Source: Chlorohelix sp037138995 | Lineage (GTDB): Bacteria; Chloroflexota; Chloroflexia; Chloroheliales; Chloroheliaceae | DNA: 64,000 nt | Reading direction: 5' to 3' | NCBI RefSeq assembly: GCF_037138995.1 | Contig: NZ_JBAXHI010000023.1 | Location: forward strand, 1-64,000 | Part shown: positions 9,059 to 18,090 of the stretch, in pieces | Numbering within the stretch: position 1 is the stretch's first letter | Layout: every line of letters starts with the position of its first letter | The notes under the pieces: generated by a model | What the model saw: the letters and a program-made list of their open reading frames with translations, nothing else | What the model was told of the DNA's origin: nothing | Databases searched by the model: none | Translations under genes and position numbers: made by a program

Positions 9059-10516
9059 ATGCGTACCATTGAACTGATTAATTTAAGCTCCAACGCTAAC
9101 CCTGAACCCGTAACCTCACCGGGGATTATGGCGCAAATCGAAAAAAACCTCAGCCCCAATGATTTTAGACCACGTATCGCCTTCCTTACACTTGGTTGCA
9201 AGGTAAATTCTAGCGAGACTGAAGCCCTAGCCGAGAACTTTCAAAAAGCCGGATATGCGCTGGTTGAACCAAATAGGATATGTGAGCCAAATGTATTGGT
9301 AATAAACACCTGCACTGTAACGCATATAGCGGATCGCAAATCGCGCCAAACGCTGCGACGCGCCAAACGTGAAAACCCAAAAGCTTTGGTTATCGCCATT
9401 GGTTGCTATAGTAATACTAACCCAGAACAGGTAAAAGCGTTACCCGAAGTAGATCTAGTTCTGGGGAAGGCTGAGCAAGAACGCATGGTTGAGATGGTTT
9501 CCGAGCGGTTAAACTACGAACTGGATTTTCGACCGGGATTTTCCCGCCCTCTTTTTGATGATGGTGAGATTGGTAACGCTACCGATAATCGAAAGGTTGA
9601 AAAAAAACACCACACCCGCGCAATGGTAAAAATACAAGATGGCTGCAATGCGGGTTGCGCTTTTTGTATTGTGCCAACTGCTAGAGGCATACCGAAAAGC
9701 GTGGATATTTCGGATGTAATCGAGAGTGTGCGCTACAAACTGGAAGCCGGATACAAGGAAGTTGTGCTTACCGGCGTTCATCTCGGCAAATATCGAGCTT
9801 CTAATAGGGAAAATGAAGAACACCCGCTACGTCTTAAAGCCCTACTTGAGACTATCCTTGAAAAACTGGATATTCCACGCTTGCGAATTACTTCGCTAGA
9901 ACCACAGGACTACGACCCAACCTTGCTTGAGTTGTGGCAACGTGATAAACGGCTGACACGTCATTTTCATCTTGCTTTACAATCGGGTAACGCTGCTACG
10001 CTTGCCAGAATGAGGCGTGGCTATACTCTGGAAAAATACCGCCAGATTGTTGAGCAAATTCACCGGGAATTGCCGGACGCTTCTATAACAACAGATATTA
10101 TCGTGGGTTTTCCCGGTGAAACTGAACAGGAATTTTCCGAGACCTTGGCATTTGCGGCAGAAATGGGGTTTGCCAAAATTCATGTATTTCCCTATTCTCC
10201 TCGAATTGGTACGCTTGCTGCCAGTATGCCCGCTCAAATAGCTGACTCGGTTAAAAAGCAAAGAAGTGAACGCCTTCGACTTCTTTCTAACGAACTGAGT
10301 CAAAAATGGCGCAGTCGCTTTCTAGGTGAAATTCGAGAGACGCTTTGGGAAGCAAAAGCTCCAAATAGCTTGATACGAAGCGGTTTAACCGATAATTACC
10401 TGCGCGTATATATTCAATCAGACGATAACTTGCGTAATCAGATAACATCGGTAAGGCTGGTGCAACTGGTCGGAGATGGTGATGCTGACGGGTTGTCCGG
10501 CGAAATTGTGAGGTAA
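9059..10516 (+). CDS. mtaB: tRNA threonylcarbamoyladenosine methylthiotransferase MtaB
   Basis: The product is a radical SAM methylthiotransferase that turns t6A37 into ms2t6A37 in tRNAs decoding ANN codons. The N-terminal UPF0004 domain shows LTLGCKVN and conserved cysteines at 47, 85 and 116 for one [4Fe-4S] cluster. The radical SAM CxxxCxxC (CNAGCAFC) is at 196-203 and binds the second cluster. A TRAM-like C-terminal region follows. At 485 residues it is slightly long. ATG 9059 has no ribosome binding site, and ATG 9128 (residue 24, GGGG just upstream) may be the true start. It leads a plus-strand group with two small membrane proteins. Confidence 0.9.
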   Translation: MRTIELINLSSNANPEPVTSPGIMAQIEKNLSPNDFRPRIAFLTLGCKVNSSETEALAENFQKAGYALVEPNRICEPNVLVINTCTVTHIADRKSRQTLRRAKRENPKALVIAIGCYSNTNPEQVKALPEVDLVLGKAEQERMVEMVSERLNYELDFRPGFSRPLFDDGEIGNATDNRKVEKKHHTRAMVKIQDGCNAGCAFCIVPTARGIPKSVDISDVIESVRYKLEAGYKEVVLTGVHLGKYRASNRENEEHPLRLKALLETILEKLDIPRLRITSLEPQDYDPTLLELWQRDKRLTRHFHLALQSGNAATLARMRRGYTLEKYRQIVEQIHRELPDASITTDIIVGFPGETEQEFSETLAFAAEMGFAKIHVFPYSPRIGTLAASMPAQIADSVKKQRSERLRLLSNELSQKWRSRFLGEIRETLWEAKAPNSLIRSGLTDNYLRVYIQSDDNLRNQITSVRLVQLVGDGDADGLSGEIVR

Positions 10517-10520
10517 TGTA

Positions 10521-10979
10521 ATGAGTACGAACAATATTGAAGAATTGGATGAGGAAACTAGCAGAGAACGCGCCAGAACTTTTTTGTTGTTCCGTTTGCA
10601 GTGGCTTTTAAACATAGTAGTAGCAGTTTTATCGGCTATTGCCATCGGGTTGGCATATGCAGGACAACGCACGTTAGCGCAGATTATTTTCCTTTTTATT
10701 GCGCTTATTTTTATCGGTTCGGTTATTCTTACCGTTTATCGCTATCGCCGCAACCGTGAGCGTAGGCAGATTATCTTAGATAAACTTGATGCAGCACGCA
10801 ATACTCGCCTACGAGAAGTATTCGATGAAGTCCGGCGCGAAAAACGTTTGCCTAATGACCGTGACTCAAAAGACGGTTTTGATAACTCTCTACGAGAAAT
10901 CAGTGAGCTTGCCGAAGCCGAACGCCGCCGCAAAGCCAAACGCAACTCGCCACAAGAAGGCGGGAAAAGTGGCAGATAA
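10521..10979 (+). CDS. Small two-helix membrane protein with charged tail
   Basis: This 152-residue protein starts at ATG 10521, four bases after the mtaB stop and with GAGG upstream. Two adjacent hydrophobic segments (about residues 20-40 and 48-70) form a membrane hairpin. The rest is a very basic and acidic cytoplasmic helix ending RRRKAKRNSPQEGGKSGR. No known family is recognised. It overlaps the next gene, which has the same two-helix plan, so the two may be related and work together. Confidence 0.6.
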   Translation: MSTNNIEELDEETSRERARTFLLFRLQWLLNIVVAVLSAIAIGLAYAGQRTLAQIIFLFIALIFIGSVILTVYRYRRNRERRQIILDKLDAARNTRLREVFDEVRREKRLPNDRDSKDGFDNSLREISELAEAERRRKAKRNSPQEGGKSGR

Positions 10980-11361
10980 TCTCACGCCACAAGAAAATAA
11001 ACTTTTAGAAGCAATCGGTAGCCCACCTACCGTAGAGCCTTTACCAAAGTTGAGTGATAATTTTGTCTGGCGCATAATTGAAAAGATTGGGCAATTTGCG
11101 CTATGGGGTGCGGCTTTGAGCGCAGCGATAGTATGGACACTTGGCTTGGTTGTCAATGAAGATTATAACTGGGTTGGTTTCTTTAACCTTATCCCAATAG
11201 CATTGATGTTGATTTATATCCCTTACTTGATTCGCCGTAACCGGAAAATAGAAATTGCTCGTATTCAACAGCACCGTCTAATACAGGAAAAGTTGCGAGC
11301 TGAAATCATCCATATGGTAATCGAAGAGAGTAAGCGCGATAATAATGCCGATTTCAGATAA
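10969..11361 (+). CDS. Small two-helix membrane protein
   Basis: The start is set at GTG 10969 (AAGAAGG upstream); the frame is open further 5', but that part runs inside the preceding gene. The product has 130 residues: a soluble N-terminus (VADNLTPQENKLLEAI), two hydrophobic segments (about 32-52 and 62-82) and a basic C-terminal helix. It overlaps the upstream gene by 11 bases, which suggests coupled translation. Function unknown. Confidence 0.6.
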   Translation: MADNLTPQENKLLEAIGSPPTVEPLPKLSDNFVWRIIEKIGQFALWGAALSAAIVWTLGLVVNEDYNWVGFFNLIPIALMLIYIPYLIRRNRKIEIARIQQHRLIQEKLRAEIIHMVIEESKRDNNADFR

Positions 11362-11544
11362 GGCAATTTGCTTTTACGAGCAAGGCAAGGGAGGGGCTTT
11401 TTCATTCGCTAAAACTTTACGAACTGTTTTATTACCTTGAGGCTGAATCAGTTGTTAGCATTCTTCCAAACTTGTATTCTCGGCAACCACAAGCAGCAGA
11501 TTATTAGCAAGACTCAGTAATTTATGGCATATTTTCTATGGAAA

Positions 11545-12378
11545 TTACAAAATCCCAATACCTACCGTTAGCATATAACAGCTTACAATAAAAAGTAATA
11601 TATTGAAAGCAGTTTTGAGAGTGCGATTCTTAAAGATAATTACCATCCGTGCGCCAATTTGAGCGCCGATTAAACCTCCACCCAGTAGAGCAGGTAATAG
11701 TTCCAATTGAAGTTGACCTACCCGCCATAGCGCAAATGAGCCAGAAATCGCTGGAGCTAGAACCGCTAATAATGAGGTTCCTACAGCGATTTTTAAGGGT
11801 ACGCCCAGCACAACCACCATTAGAGGAACCATTATAAATCCGCCACCAACCCCAAACATACCGGATAAAAAGCCTACTGCCCCACCTATAATCAGAGCAA
11901 TAAGTAGATTAATCCGGTATTTATATTCAAACCCGGCAACGGTTTTGAATCGTAGCAATAATAGCCTGTTACTGCTTTTAGCAAGGTCAATTTTCTGAGG
12001 GCTATCGCTTGGTTGAGAGGGTTTTGGGGTTTTTTGTACAGAATAGAAAATTGCTACACTTGCGGTAAGTAATCCAAATAGTAATTTCAACAATGAAGTT
12101 GATATGCCAACCGTTACCGCCGTTCCAAGTTGCGCGGTAATAATTGAACTTAAAGAGAGGGTAGCCGCCAGCACAATATCTGCGGTATTTTGCTTGAGAT
12201 GCTGGAATATGCCTGAAAGGGCTGTACCGATTATATAAACCAAACTTAACGCAATTGCGGTTTTTATCGGAATCCCAGTAATTGTTAAAAGAGGCACGAG
12301 TATAAAGCCCCCGCCTACTCCAAATAACCCCGACAGATAGCCGGTAAAAAGTCCTATTATAAACAATTCGAGGAGCAT
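11545..12378 (-). CDS. TauE/SafE family membrane protein (sulfite or organosulfonate exporter)
   Basis: This 277-residue integral membrane protein has about eight hydrophobic segments. It shows the family's internal duplication, with the half-repeat signature GLFGVGGGFILVPLL near the N-terminus and GMFGVGGGFIMVPLM in the second half. Family members move sulfite, sulfoacetate or related anions across the inner membrane; the substrate here is unknown. It stands alone on the minus strand between plus-strand genes. Confidence 0.85.
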   Translation of the reverse strand: MLLELFIIGLFTGYLSGLFGVGGGFILVPLLTITGIPIKTAIALSLVYIIGTALSGIFQHLKQNTADIVLAATLSLSSIITAQLGTAVTVGISTSLLKLLFGLLTASVAIFYSVQKTPKPSQPSDSPQKIDLAKSSNRLLLLRFKTVAGFEYKYRINLLIALIIGGAVGFLSGMFGVGGGFIMVPLMVVVLGVPLKIAVGTSLLAVLAPAISGSFALWRVGQLQLELLPALLGGGLIGAQIGARMVIIFKNRTLKTAFNILLFIVSCYMLTVGIGIL

Positions 12379-12675
12379 CAGACTTTAGACTTTCTCACAA
12401 GTACAGATTACAGAAATTCTTTGAATTATATTTTCCAGCCTTATTATATACTAGGGTAAGCAACAATGACCGCCAAAGCTTGTATAATTCTATCCCGTTG
12501 CCGCTAATGTGGGTTGTAGCCCTGTTTAAACTGAGGGAACTTTAACCTATACTTTAACGTCTAATTATTGTGAACAAATAAACTGATTTGAGTCAGACTG
12601 ATTTCTGCTGGGAATGACCTCTATCTACTCACAAGGGCGTGTTTCAATTCAGCTGAATACATAAAAACAGCAGGG
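12379..12675. other. Divergent intergenic region
   Basis: The region lies between two genes pointing away from each other and should hold both promoters. A TATAAT-like hexamer occurs within TTGTATAATTC near 12481-12491, but without a good -35. No RNA gene, long hairpin or coding frame is seen. Confidence 0.4.
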
Positions 12676-15297
12676 ATGCCTTATCCCGGCTATTTAATTT
12701 CCAACTTGGGAGGGTTCTCATTGATTGACGTAATTATTTGGTACTCCTTTACTTCTTTAATAGGGTTTCTGACCTTTCCAATTTCATTTAGGCTTTTTTC
12801 TTTTTTGCCGGATCGCGGTTACGCTTTTTCCCGACCACTTGGTTTGCTTATATCTGGACTATTAGCGTGGTGGGCAGGCTGCCTAGGTTTGATTCCATTC
12901 TTGCCGGGCTGGGTCTGGAGTGCGGTGGGTATTTTAGCGGGTATAAGCGGGTTAATACTGGCGCGTTCTCAGGTGCGTAGAGAAATGGTCACGTGGCTTA
13001 AGCAACGATATAACCTTAAATATATAGTTCTAGCTGAATTGGTTTTTCTAACCACTTTCGCTTTTATGTTAAATTTGCGTTCCTTCTTCCCCCAACTGAA
13101 CCAATCAGAGAAGTTTTTTAATCTGGCTTTTATTAACGCAATCGCTACTTCTCCGGTTTTGCCTCCGGCTGACCCATGGTTTGGTGGGCAAACAATGAAC
13201 TATTACTACGGTGGTCATTACCTAATAGGGTTTCTTTGCAAATTAACCGAAACTGGGGCGGCTACTGCCAATAATATAGCGCTTGGCTTGGTTTATGGTT
13301 TTCTGGCATTGGTAATTTTTGGATTTGTAGCTAATATGGTTGGTTTGGCGCGATATAAAGGTAAGGTTGCGCCCCTAGCAGGCTTGCTGGGTGTATTATT
13401 ATTGGCGGTTCTGGGAAACTTATATCCCCTCCGGCAACTGCTAACCAGTGGGCTATTACCGCTTGGTGACTCGAATTTCCCTTTAAAAGTGGATTGGCCC
13501 GGTAGCGCCCGAATGATTTATGACCCAATGCCAGACGGTAGAAAGCTGGATATTCTGACCGAATACCCAATCTATAGCTATCTTAATGGCGACTTGCATG
13601 CACATTTAATGGGCGCACCTTATGTGATTATGGTGTTGGGCTTAATATTGCAACTTTTTGCCACTCCCGGTAAATGGGTTGTGTCGAAGTTATCGTGGCG
13701 CACTGTGCCACGCTATCTGGGGTTTGGGCTGCTGTTAGGGGCGCTTTATTTTATCAATCTAGCCGACTTTCCCACCTATCTTATGCTGACGCTGGTATCA
13801 ATAATTTTTCTGGAATTGCAAGCGAGAGATAAATGGGGGCGCACCCTTCGTCGTATCGGGGTACAAGCAACCGCGTTACTTTCTACTATATATTTGATTT
13901 ATATTTTTCAGTTTACCACCTTTAGCGGGATGCTCCGCGCAGAACCTATGTCGGATGTGGCTAATATACCGGTGGTCAATTTCTTGAGTCGTTATTTGGG
14001 ATGGGTTTACTGGCACGGTACAAACTTGAGTGAATTTGTGGAAATGTTCGGACTTTTCCTGCTGCCAATTGCTACTTTCCTGACAATTAAGTATGTTCGG
14101 TTGGTACGACAAGAAAAAACTCCATATTACAGGTTGGGAGTAGAACTAATTACCGCTCTAACTTTCTGCATAGCAGGTTGGATGGTTAATTTCGAGTTAC
14201 TTGGACCGGGGTTAGTTTTAATTTATGTGTCAGCGCGTATATTCCGTTTGGAGTGGAAGCTCCGGGAGAGAGATAATAAACCACTATCGGCACAAATGGA
14301 TCTGTTGGTGTTACTGTTACTTTTTTCTGCCGGAGTTATAACACTTTTTTGCGAAGTTTTATACATTAGAGATATTTATTCCAATCGCTTTAATACTGTT
14401 TTCAAATATTGGTATCAGTTGTGGGTACTTTATGGGTTAACCGGAGCATATAGCATCGGGTGGGCGCTAAATTGGTTCAAAGCTAACTCACGGATGCCGA
14501 ATATAAATCCCCGTCCTATTCGAGCTAAGGCACAACTTACAGGATTTAGCCGGTTTGCCCTTCGCCAAACAAACCCGCTACAAAGTTTGGTATCTGAAAC
14601 CTCTTTTCCAGACGAAAAAACCAGCTTATTTTCCAATTTTAGTGATAAAGCTATTGCTTTCCCTGTTGTTCGGCAAAAGCTGAAAACCATTAACCTGACT
14701 TCAAGGAATCACTGGATATTTGGCTGGGTTAGCTTACTGATTTTATTAGCAATCTCAGCCTCAGCCGTTCCAATTTTATCTTACTGGCAAACCACTAACG
14801 GCTATACAAACCGGATAGGGCTAGATGGGGAAATCTGGTATGCTGAACAATTCCCGTCAGAATATAAAGCGATGGCTTGGTTACGCGATTATACCGCCAA
14901 CCAAAGTGATAGGCGTGGGGTAGTGCTAGAAGCCAATGGTATGAACTATAGCTGGGCTACTCGAATCAGTACCTATACTGGCTTACCTACGGTTGTGGGC
15001 TGGCCGTTCCACGAACTACAGTGGCGGGGTAATCTAGCTGAAAAAGATATTTGGGAAAGTTGGCTGGATATGAACCGGATTTATGAAACTACCGATGTTA
15101 ACCGGGCAATCGAGTTGTTAAACCAGCATAATGTTAAATATGTCTTTGTTGGGCAAATTGAGAACGGTGACGGCTCTTTCTATCCAGATGGGCATGAGCC
15201 TAAATATTATTCTGCCCAAGCATTGGACAAGTTTGGCTCTTTTATGAAAACTATTTATGCCGACCCTGCAAATAAGATATTCATCTATGCCTTTTAA
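12676..15297 (+). CDS. DUF2298 polytopic membrane protein (Chloroflexota/archaea type)
   Basis: This 873-residue protein has about a dozen or more transmembrane segments. The N-terminal part (residues 1-560) fits DUF2298, the YYY membrane family known mainly from Chloroflexota and archaea, with NYYYGGHYLIGFL near 175-187, EYPIYSYLNGDLHAHLM near 296-312 and YSNRFNTVFKYWYQLW near 572-587. After a loop (630-690) and one more helix there is an extracytoplasmic C-terminal domain (GLDGEIWYAEQ, ATRISTYTGLPTVVGW). The conserved aromatic and acidic loops resemble GT-C glycosyltransferases, so lipid-linked sugar transfer is a reasonable guess, but no activity is established. Confidence 0.85.
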   Translation: MPYPGYLISNLGGFSLIDVIIWYSFTSLIGFLTFPISFRLFSFLPDRGYAFSRPLGLLISGLLAWWAGCLGLIPFLPGWVWSAVGILAGISGLILARSQVRREMVTWLKQRYNLKYIVLAELVFLTTFAFMLNLRSFFPQLNQSEKFFNLAFINAIATSPVLPPADPWFGGQTMNYYYGGHYLIGFLCKLTETGAATANNIALGLVYGFLALVIFGFVANMVGLARYKGKVAPLAGLLGVLLLAVLGNLYPLRQLLTSGLLPLGDSNFPLKVDWPGSARMIYDPMPDGRKLDILTEYPIYSYLNGDLHAHLMGAPYVIMVLGLILQLFATPGKWVVSKLSWRTVPRYLGFGLLLGALYFINLADFPTYLMLTLVSIIFLELQARDKWGRTLRRIGVQATALLSTIYLIYIFQFTTFSGMLRAEPMSDVANIPVVNFLSRYLGWVYWHGTNLSEFVEMFGLFLLPIATFLTIKYVRLVRQEKTPYYRLGVELITALTFCIAGWMVNFELLGPGLVLIYVSARIFRLEWKLRERDNKPLSAQMDLLVLLLLFSAGVITLFCEVLYIRDIYSNRFNTVFKYWYQLWVLYGLTGAYSIGWALNWFKANSRMPNINPRPIRAKAQLTGFSRFALRQTNPLQSLVSETSFPDEKTSLFSNFSDKAIAFPVVRQKLKTINLTSRNHWIFGWVSLLILLAISASAVPILSYWQTTNGYTNRIGLDGEIWYAEQFPSEYKAMAWLRDYTANQSDRRGVVLEANGMNYSWATRISTYTGLPTVVGWPFHELQWRGNLAEKDIWESWLDMNRIYETTDVNRAIELLNQHNVKYVFVGQIENGDGSFYPDGHEPKYYSAQALDKFGSFMKTIYADPANKIFIYAF

Positions 15298-15390
15298 AAA
15301 TTCAAACCGCATTAGCTAAAAGGCAATGCCGGAAAAAAGGCTTAAAGCTGGAGGTTCTATTAATTTTTCCGGTGAAACAGTAATAAAGTT

Positions 15391-15419
15391 TTGACATAGC
15401 TGAAAGCGAAAGGTATCAT
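15391..15419 (+). promoter_or_regulatory. Strong sigma-70-type promoter
   Basis: TTGACA at 15391-15396, a 17-base spacer, then TATCAT at 15414-15419. The expected start is near 15426. It would drive the methyltransferase and GT4 pair downstream. Confidence 0.65.
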
Positions 15420-15429
15420 GTGATAGATG

Positions 15430-15458
15430 CCTCTTGCCGCTATTATCCGGTCAAGAGG
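15430..15458 (+). promoter_or_regulatory. Hairpin in 5' leader
   Basis: CCTCTTG (15430-15436) pairs with CAAGAGG (15452-15458), and inner CCG/CGG can extend it with a bulged T. It begins just after the predicted transcription start, so it would sit at the 5' end of the mRNA, where such stems protect against decay. There is no T tract. Confidence 0.4.
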
Positions 15459-15493
15459 TTATAACGTGGCTTGTTTGAAACTTTTGTGGAAAG

Positions 15494-16861
15494 TTGTATC
15501 TACTCTTGATAGATAGTGAATTATTGGAACTGGTGCGCTGTCCTCACTGTATCGAAAAGGCGTTGGCGCAAGGAAAAACCGATGACCGCGAAACCGGGCA
15601 ACTTACATTGCGTCATGGGCGAATTCAATGCCGAGATTGCAGCACAGAATATACTGCCCATAATGACAAACCCCCCTCAACCGACGGCATAGGTTGGGCA
15701 AACGCTGCAATTGCGCCGGATGACTTTGATTTTTTGCCGAAACACGGCTACTACTTGGATTTAATGCCCAGAAATAGTTTTGAACAAAATACTCGCTATC
15801 TTGAAGAAGAATTTGAGCATGAGATTGACCATGAATATATCAGCTTGCCATGGCTTGGGGCGGCGGTGCGGAACGATTTACTTCGCAAAATGCTCAAACC
15901 TTCTGAGGCGGATATTGCGCTGGAAGTAGGTTGCGGCAACGGTAAGTTCTGTTATTGGAATCGCGATAGATTCGGCACTGTGGTAGGTTTAGATGCCGCG
16001 CCTTTATTTGCAGAACAAGCATTGGACGACTTACCGCTAATCAGGGGCGATGTGCGTTTGCTGCCGTTTGCGCCGGAAAGCTTTAACAAGATTTTCAGTA
16101 TTGATTTGCTAGAACATTTGCCCGCCGATGGTATCGCTCCTTACTTCGCCGAGTTGAATCGAGTGCTAAAGCCCGGCGGTCAAGTTTTTATCTTCTCAAA
16201 TACCCGCGAAATGGGTAAGCTTACTCCGGTAATCAAGTTAGAGAAGAAGGTTGCAAACTATTTTGCTCGCAAGGGAATATTTGATTTCAAGCGCGATGAA
16301 TTGCGTAAGAGTGACCATATAAAGGCAATCCGCACCTTTGATGAGTTGGAAGCCTCTATTAAAGAGGGCGGCTTCAAGCTCGAACGAACTATATTTTGGA
16401 ATGGCGTGTTTCAAAGTCTGGTTGATAATGTAATTGTAAAAGCGGGCGAATACTTGTTGCGGAGACGTGTTAAAAGACGGCTTGAACAGCGTACCAAAGC
16501 AGCGGAAAATTCCAATAGTAGCCCTGCAACTCGTTTGGTGGCGGGTACAACCGGAATCAGCCCGGATTGGGCAGATGGCGGCAAACCGCGTATTCCGGAA
16601 GACAAGTTCATGCAAGATAAAAGTCAGGTGGAGCTTGAAGCTGAGAAAGTTGCCAGCGATACCGAACAGAATGCGGCAATTGACCTAGCTATTCGCAAAA
16701 GTTTAAAACGCTCTATGGATAAGCGCACTTCAAATACCTACATGCTGCTATTAAGAATCCTTACTTTTATGATGCGCTTGGATATTTGGCTGTTCGGGAA
16801 AATGCGTACTGGACCCTACTTTATTCTTATCCGCAAAGTAGGAACTCCACGTAGCCGATGA
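15494..16861 (+). CDS. SAM-dependent methyltransferase with N-terminal zinc ribbon
   Basis: The frame opens at TTG 15494; TTG 15506 sits better relative to GGAAAG at 15488, so the start is uncertain. Of 455 residues, 1-55 form a Trm112-like zinc ribbon (Cys 16, 19, 46, 49). Residues about 140-250 are a class I methyltransferase of the Methyltransf_11 type (LEVGCGNG at 143-150, later FSIDLLEHLP). A basic, disordered stretch and a hydrophobic segment near the C-terminus suggest loose membrane contact. It overlaps the next gene (GT4) by four bases, ATGA, so they are translationally coupled. Its substrate is probably a glycan or lipid intermediate (inference). Confidence 0.7.
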   Translation: MYLLLIDSELLELVRCPHCIEKALAQGKTDDRETGQLTLRHGRIQCRDCSTEYTAHNDKPPSTDGIGWANAAIAPDDFDFLPKHGYYLDLMPRNSFEQNTRYLEEEFEHEIDHEYISLPWLGAAVRNDLLRKMLKPSEADIALEVGCGNGKFCYWNRDRFGTVVGLDAAPLFAEQALDDLPLIRGDVRLLPFAPESFNKIFSIDLLEHLPADGIAPYFAELNRVLKPGGQVFIFSNTREMGKLTPVIKLEKKVANYFARKGIFDFKRDELRKSDHIKAIRTFDELEASIKEGGFKLERTIFWNGVFQSLVDNVIVKAGEYLLRRRVKRRLEQRTKAAENSNSSPATRLVAGTTGISPDWADGGKPRIPEDKFMQDKSQVELEAEKVASDTEQNAAIDLAIRKSLKRSMDKRTSNTYMLLLRILTFMMRLDIWLFGKMRTGPYFILIRKVGTPRSR

Positions 16862-18090
16862 AAATCCTGTATGTTGCCAGCGCGATTGTAGCGCCGGGTA
16901 GCCATGGTGGGGCAACTCATGTGGTAGAGGTTTCTCGTGAACTGGCAAAGCTTGGTCACGAAATACACGTAATCTGCGCCCGCCCTAACCGTAAAGAACC
17001 GGCACGCCTCACCTTGGCGGTAGAAGGCGGTACTCCGATTGAGTTTTATCGCCATTCCCTGCCAAAATTTACGGCAATCGCCCTTTACCCGCTTGTTAAA
17101 AAGCTGGCTAAAGCGCTTAAGCCCGACCTTATAATGGAGCGTTACTATAATTTTGCTGGTTCGGGCATGTTATTTGCTTCTCGCCACCATTTACCCTCGT
17201 TGTTGGAAGTAAATGCCCTAATCCTCGACCCGCTTTCCAGCCCTAAGCGTCGCCTTGACCGTACCCTACTGTTCAACCGCCTGAAATGGTGGTCGGAGAA
17301 ACAATGCTGCTGGGCTACACGCATTATCACTCCTTTACATACAACCATACCGGCGGCAATCCCACGCGAAAAAATAATCGAGCTTCCGTGGGGCGCAAAT
17401 GTTGATATGTTTGACCCGACCCGAATTGAGCCAACCGAGCAAATGCGGCTGAGACAAGAGCTTGGTATTCCAGAAAAGGCAAATGTGCTTGCTTTTGCGG
17501 GTAGTTTCCGGCATTGGCATGGGGTGGAAGTGTTGGTAGAAGCGGCGAAACTGGCAATTCCACAAGATAACAACTTATATATTTTGATGCTAGGCGGTGG
17601 TCCACTTTTTGAACAGATTCAAAATGAAGTAGTTGATAGCGGTCTTACAGAAAGAGTAATACTAACTGGAGCAATACCCTATCAGAAAATGCCGCTATAT
17701 TTATCTCTCGCGCATGCCGGAGTAGCCCCTTTTGATACCTCAAAACATGCCCCTTTACGGGAAGCCGGTTTTTACTGGTCGCCTCTTAAAATATTTGAAT
17801 ATATGGCTTTAGCTTTACCCTCAATCGTACCAGATTTCCGCCCACTAAATGAAATCATTCGTCAAGGGCAGGAAGGCTTACTATTTCGAGAGGGTGATGC
17901 AAATGACCTCGCTCGCGCTATTCTGGAATTGTTATCCCCTAATAATATAATAGAACGTGAGTGTATGGGCGCATCCGCCAGAATCCGGGTGGTTGAAAGC
18001 TTTAGTTGGCGCTCTCACTGTGCATCCCTTGATGCAGTAATGGTAGCCTCAAACCGAGTGTTTTTTGATAATATAGCCGCCTTTTGCTAG
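16858..18090 (+). CDS. Family 4 glycosyltransferase
   Basis: This 410-residue GT-B protein has an N-terminal glycine-rich acceptor loop (GSHGGATHV, residues 18-26) and a C-terminal donor-binding half (LAFAGSFRHWHGVEVL, then SPLKIFEYMALALPSIV). The latter carries the conserved acidic residue of the E-x7-E region. It is coupled to the methyltransferase before it. Its 3' end overlaps the convergent beta-mannosidase gene by 42 bases. Likely role: addition of one sugar to a cell-surface glycan or glycolipid. Confidence 0.85.
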   Translation: MKILYVASAIVAPGSHGGATHVVEVSRELAKLGHEIHVICARPNRKEPARLTLAVEGGTPIEFYRHSLPKFTAIALYPLVKKLAKALKPDLIMERYYNFAGSGMLFASRHHLPSLLEVNALILDPLSSPKRRLDRTLLFNRLKWWSEKQCCWATRIITPLHTTIPAAIPREKIIELPWGANVDMFDPTRIEPTEQMRLRQELGIPEKANVLAFAGSFRHWHGVEVLVEAAKLAIPQDNNLYILMLGGGPLFEQIQNEVVDSGLTERVILTGAIPYQKMPLYLSLAHAGVAPFDTSKHAPLREAGFYWSPLKIFEYMALALPSIVPDFRPLNEIIRQGQEGLLFREGDANDLARAILELLSPNNIIERECMGASARIRVVESFSWRSHCASLDAVMVASNRVFFDNIAAFC

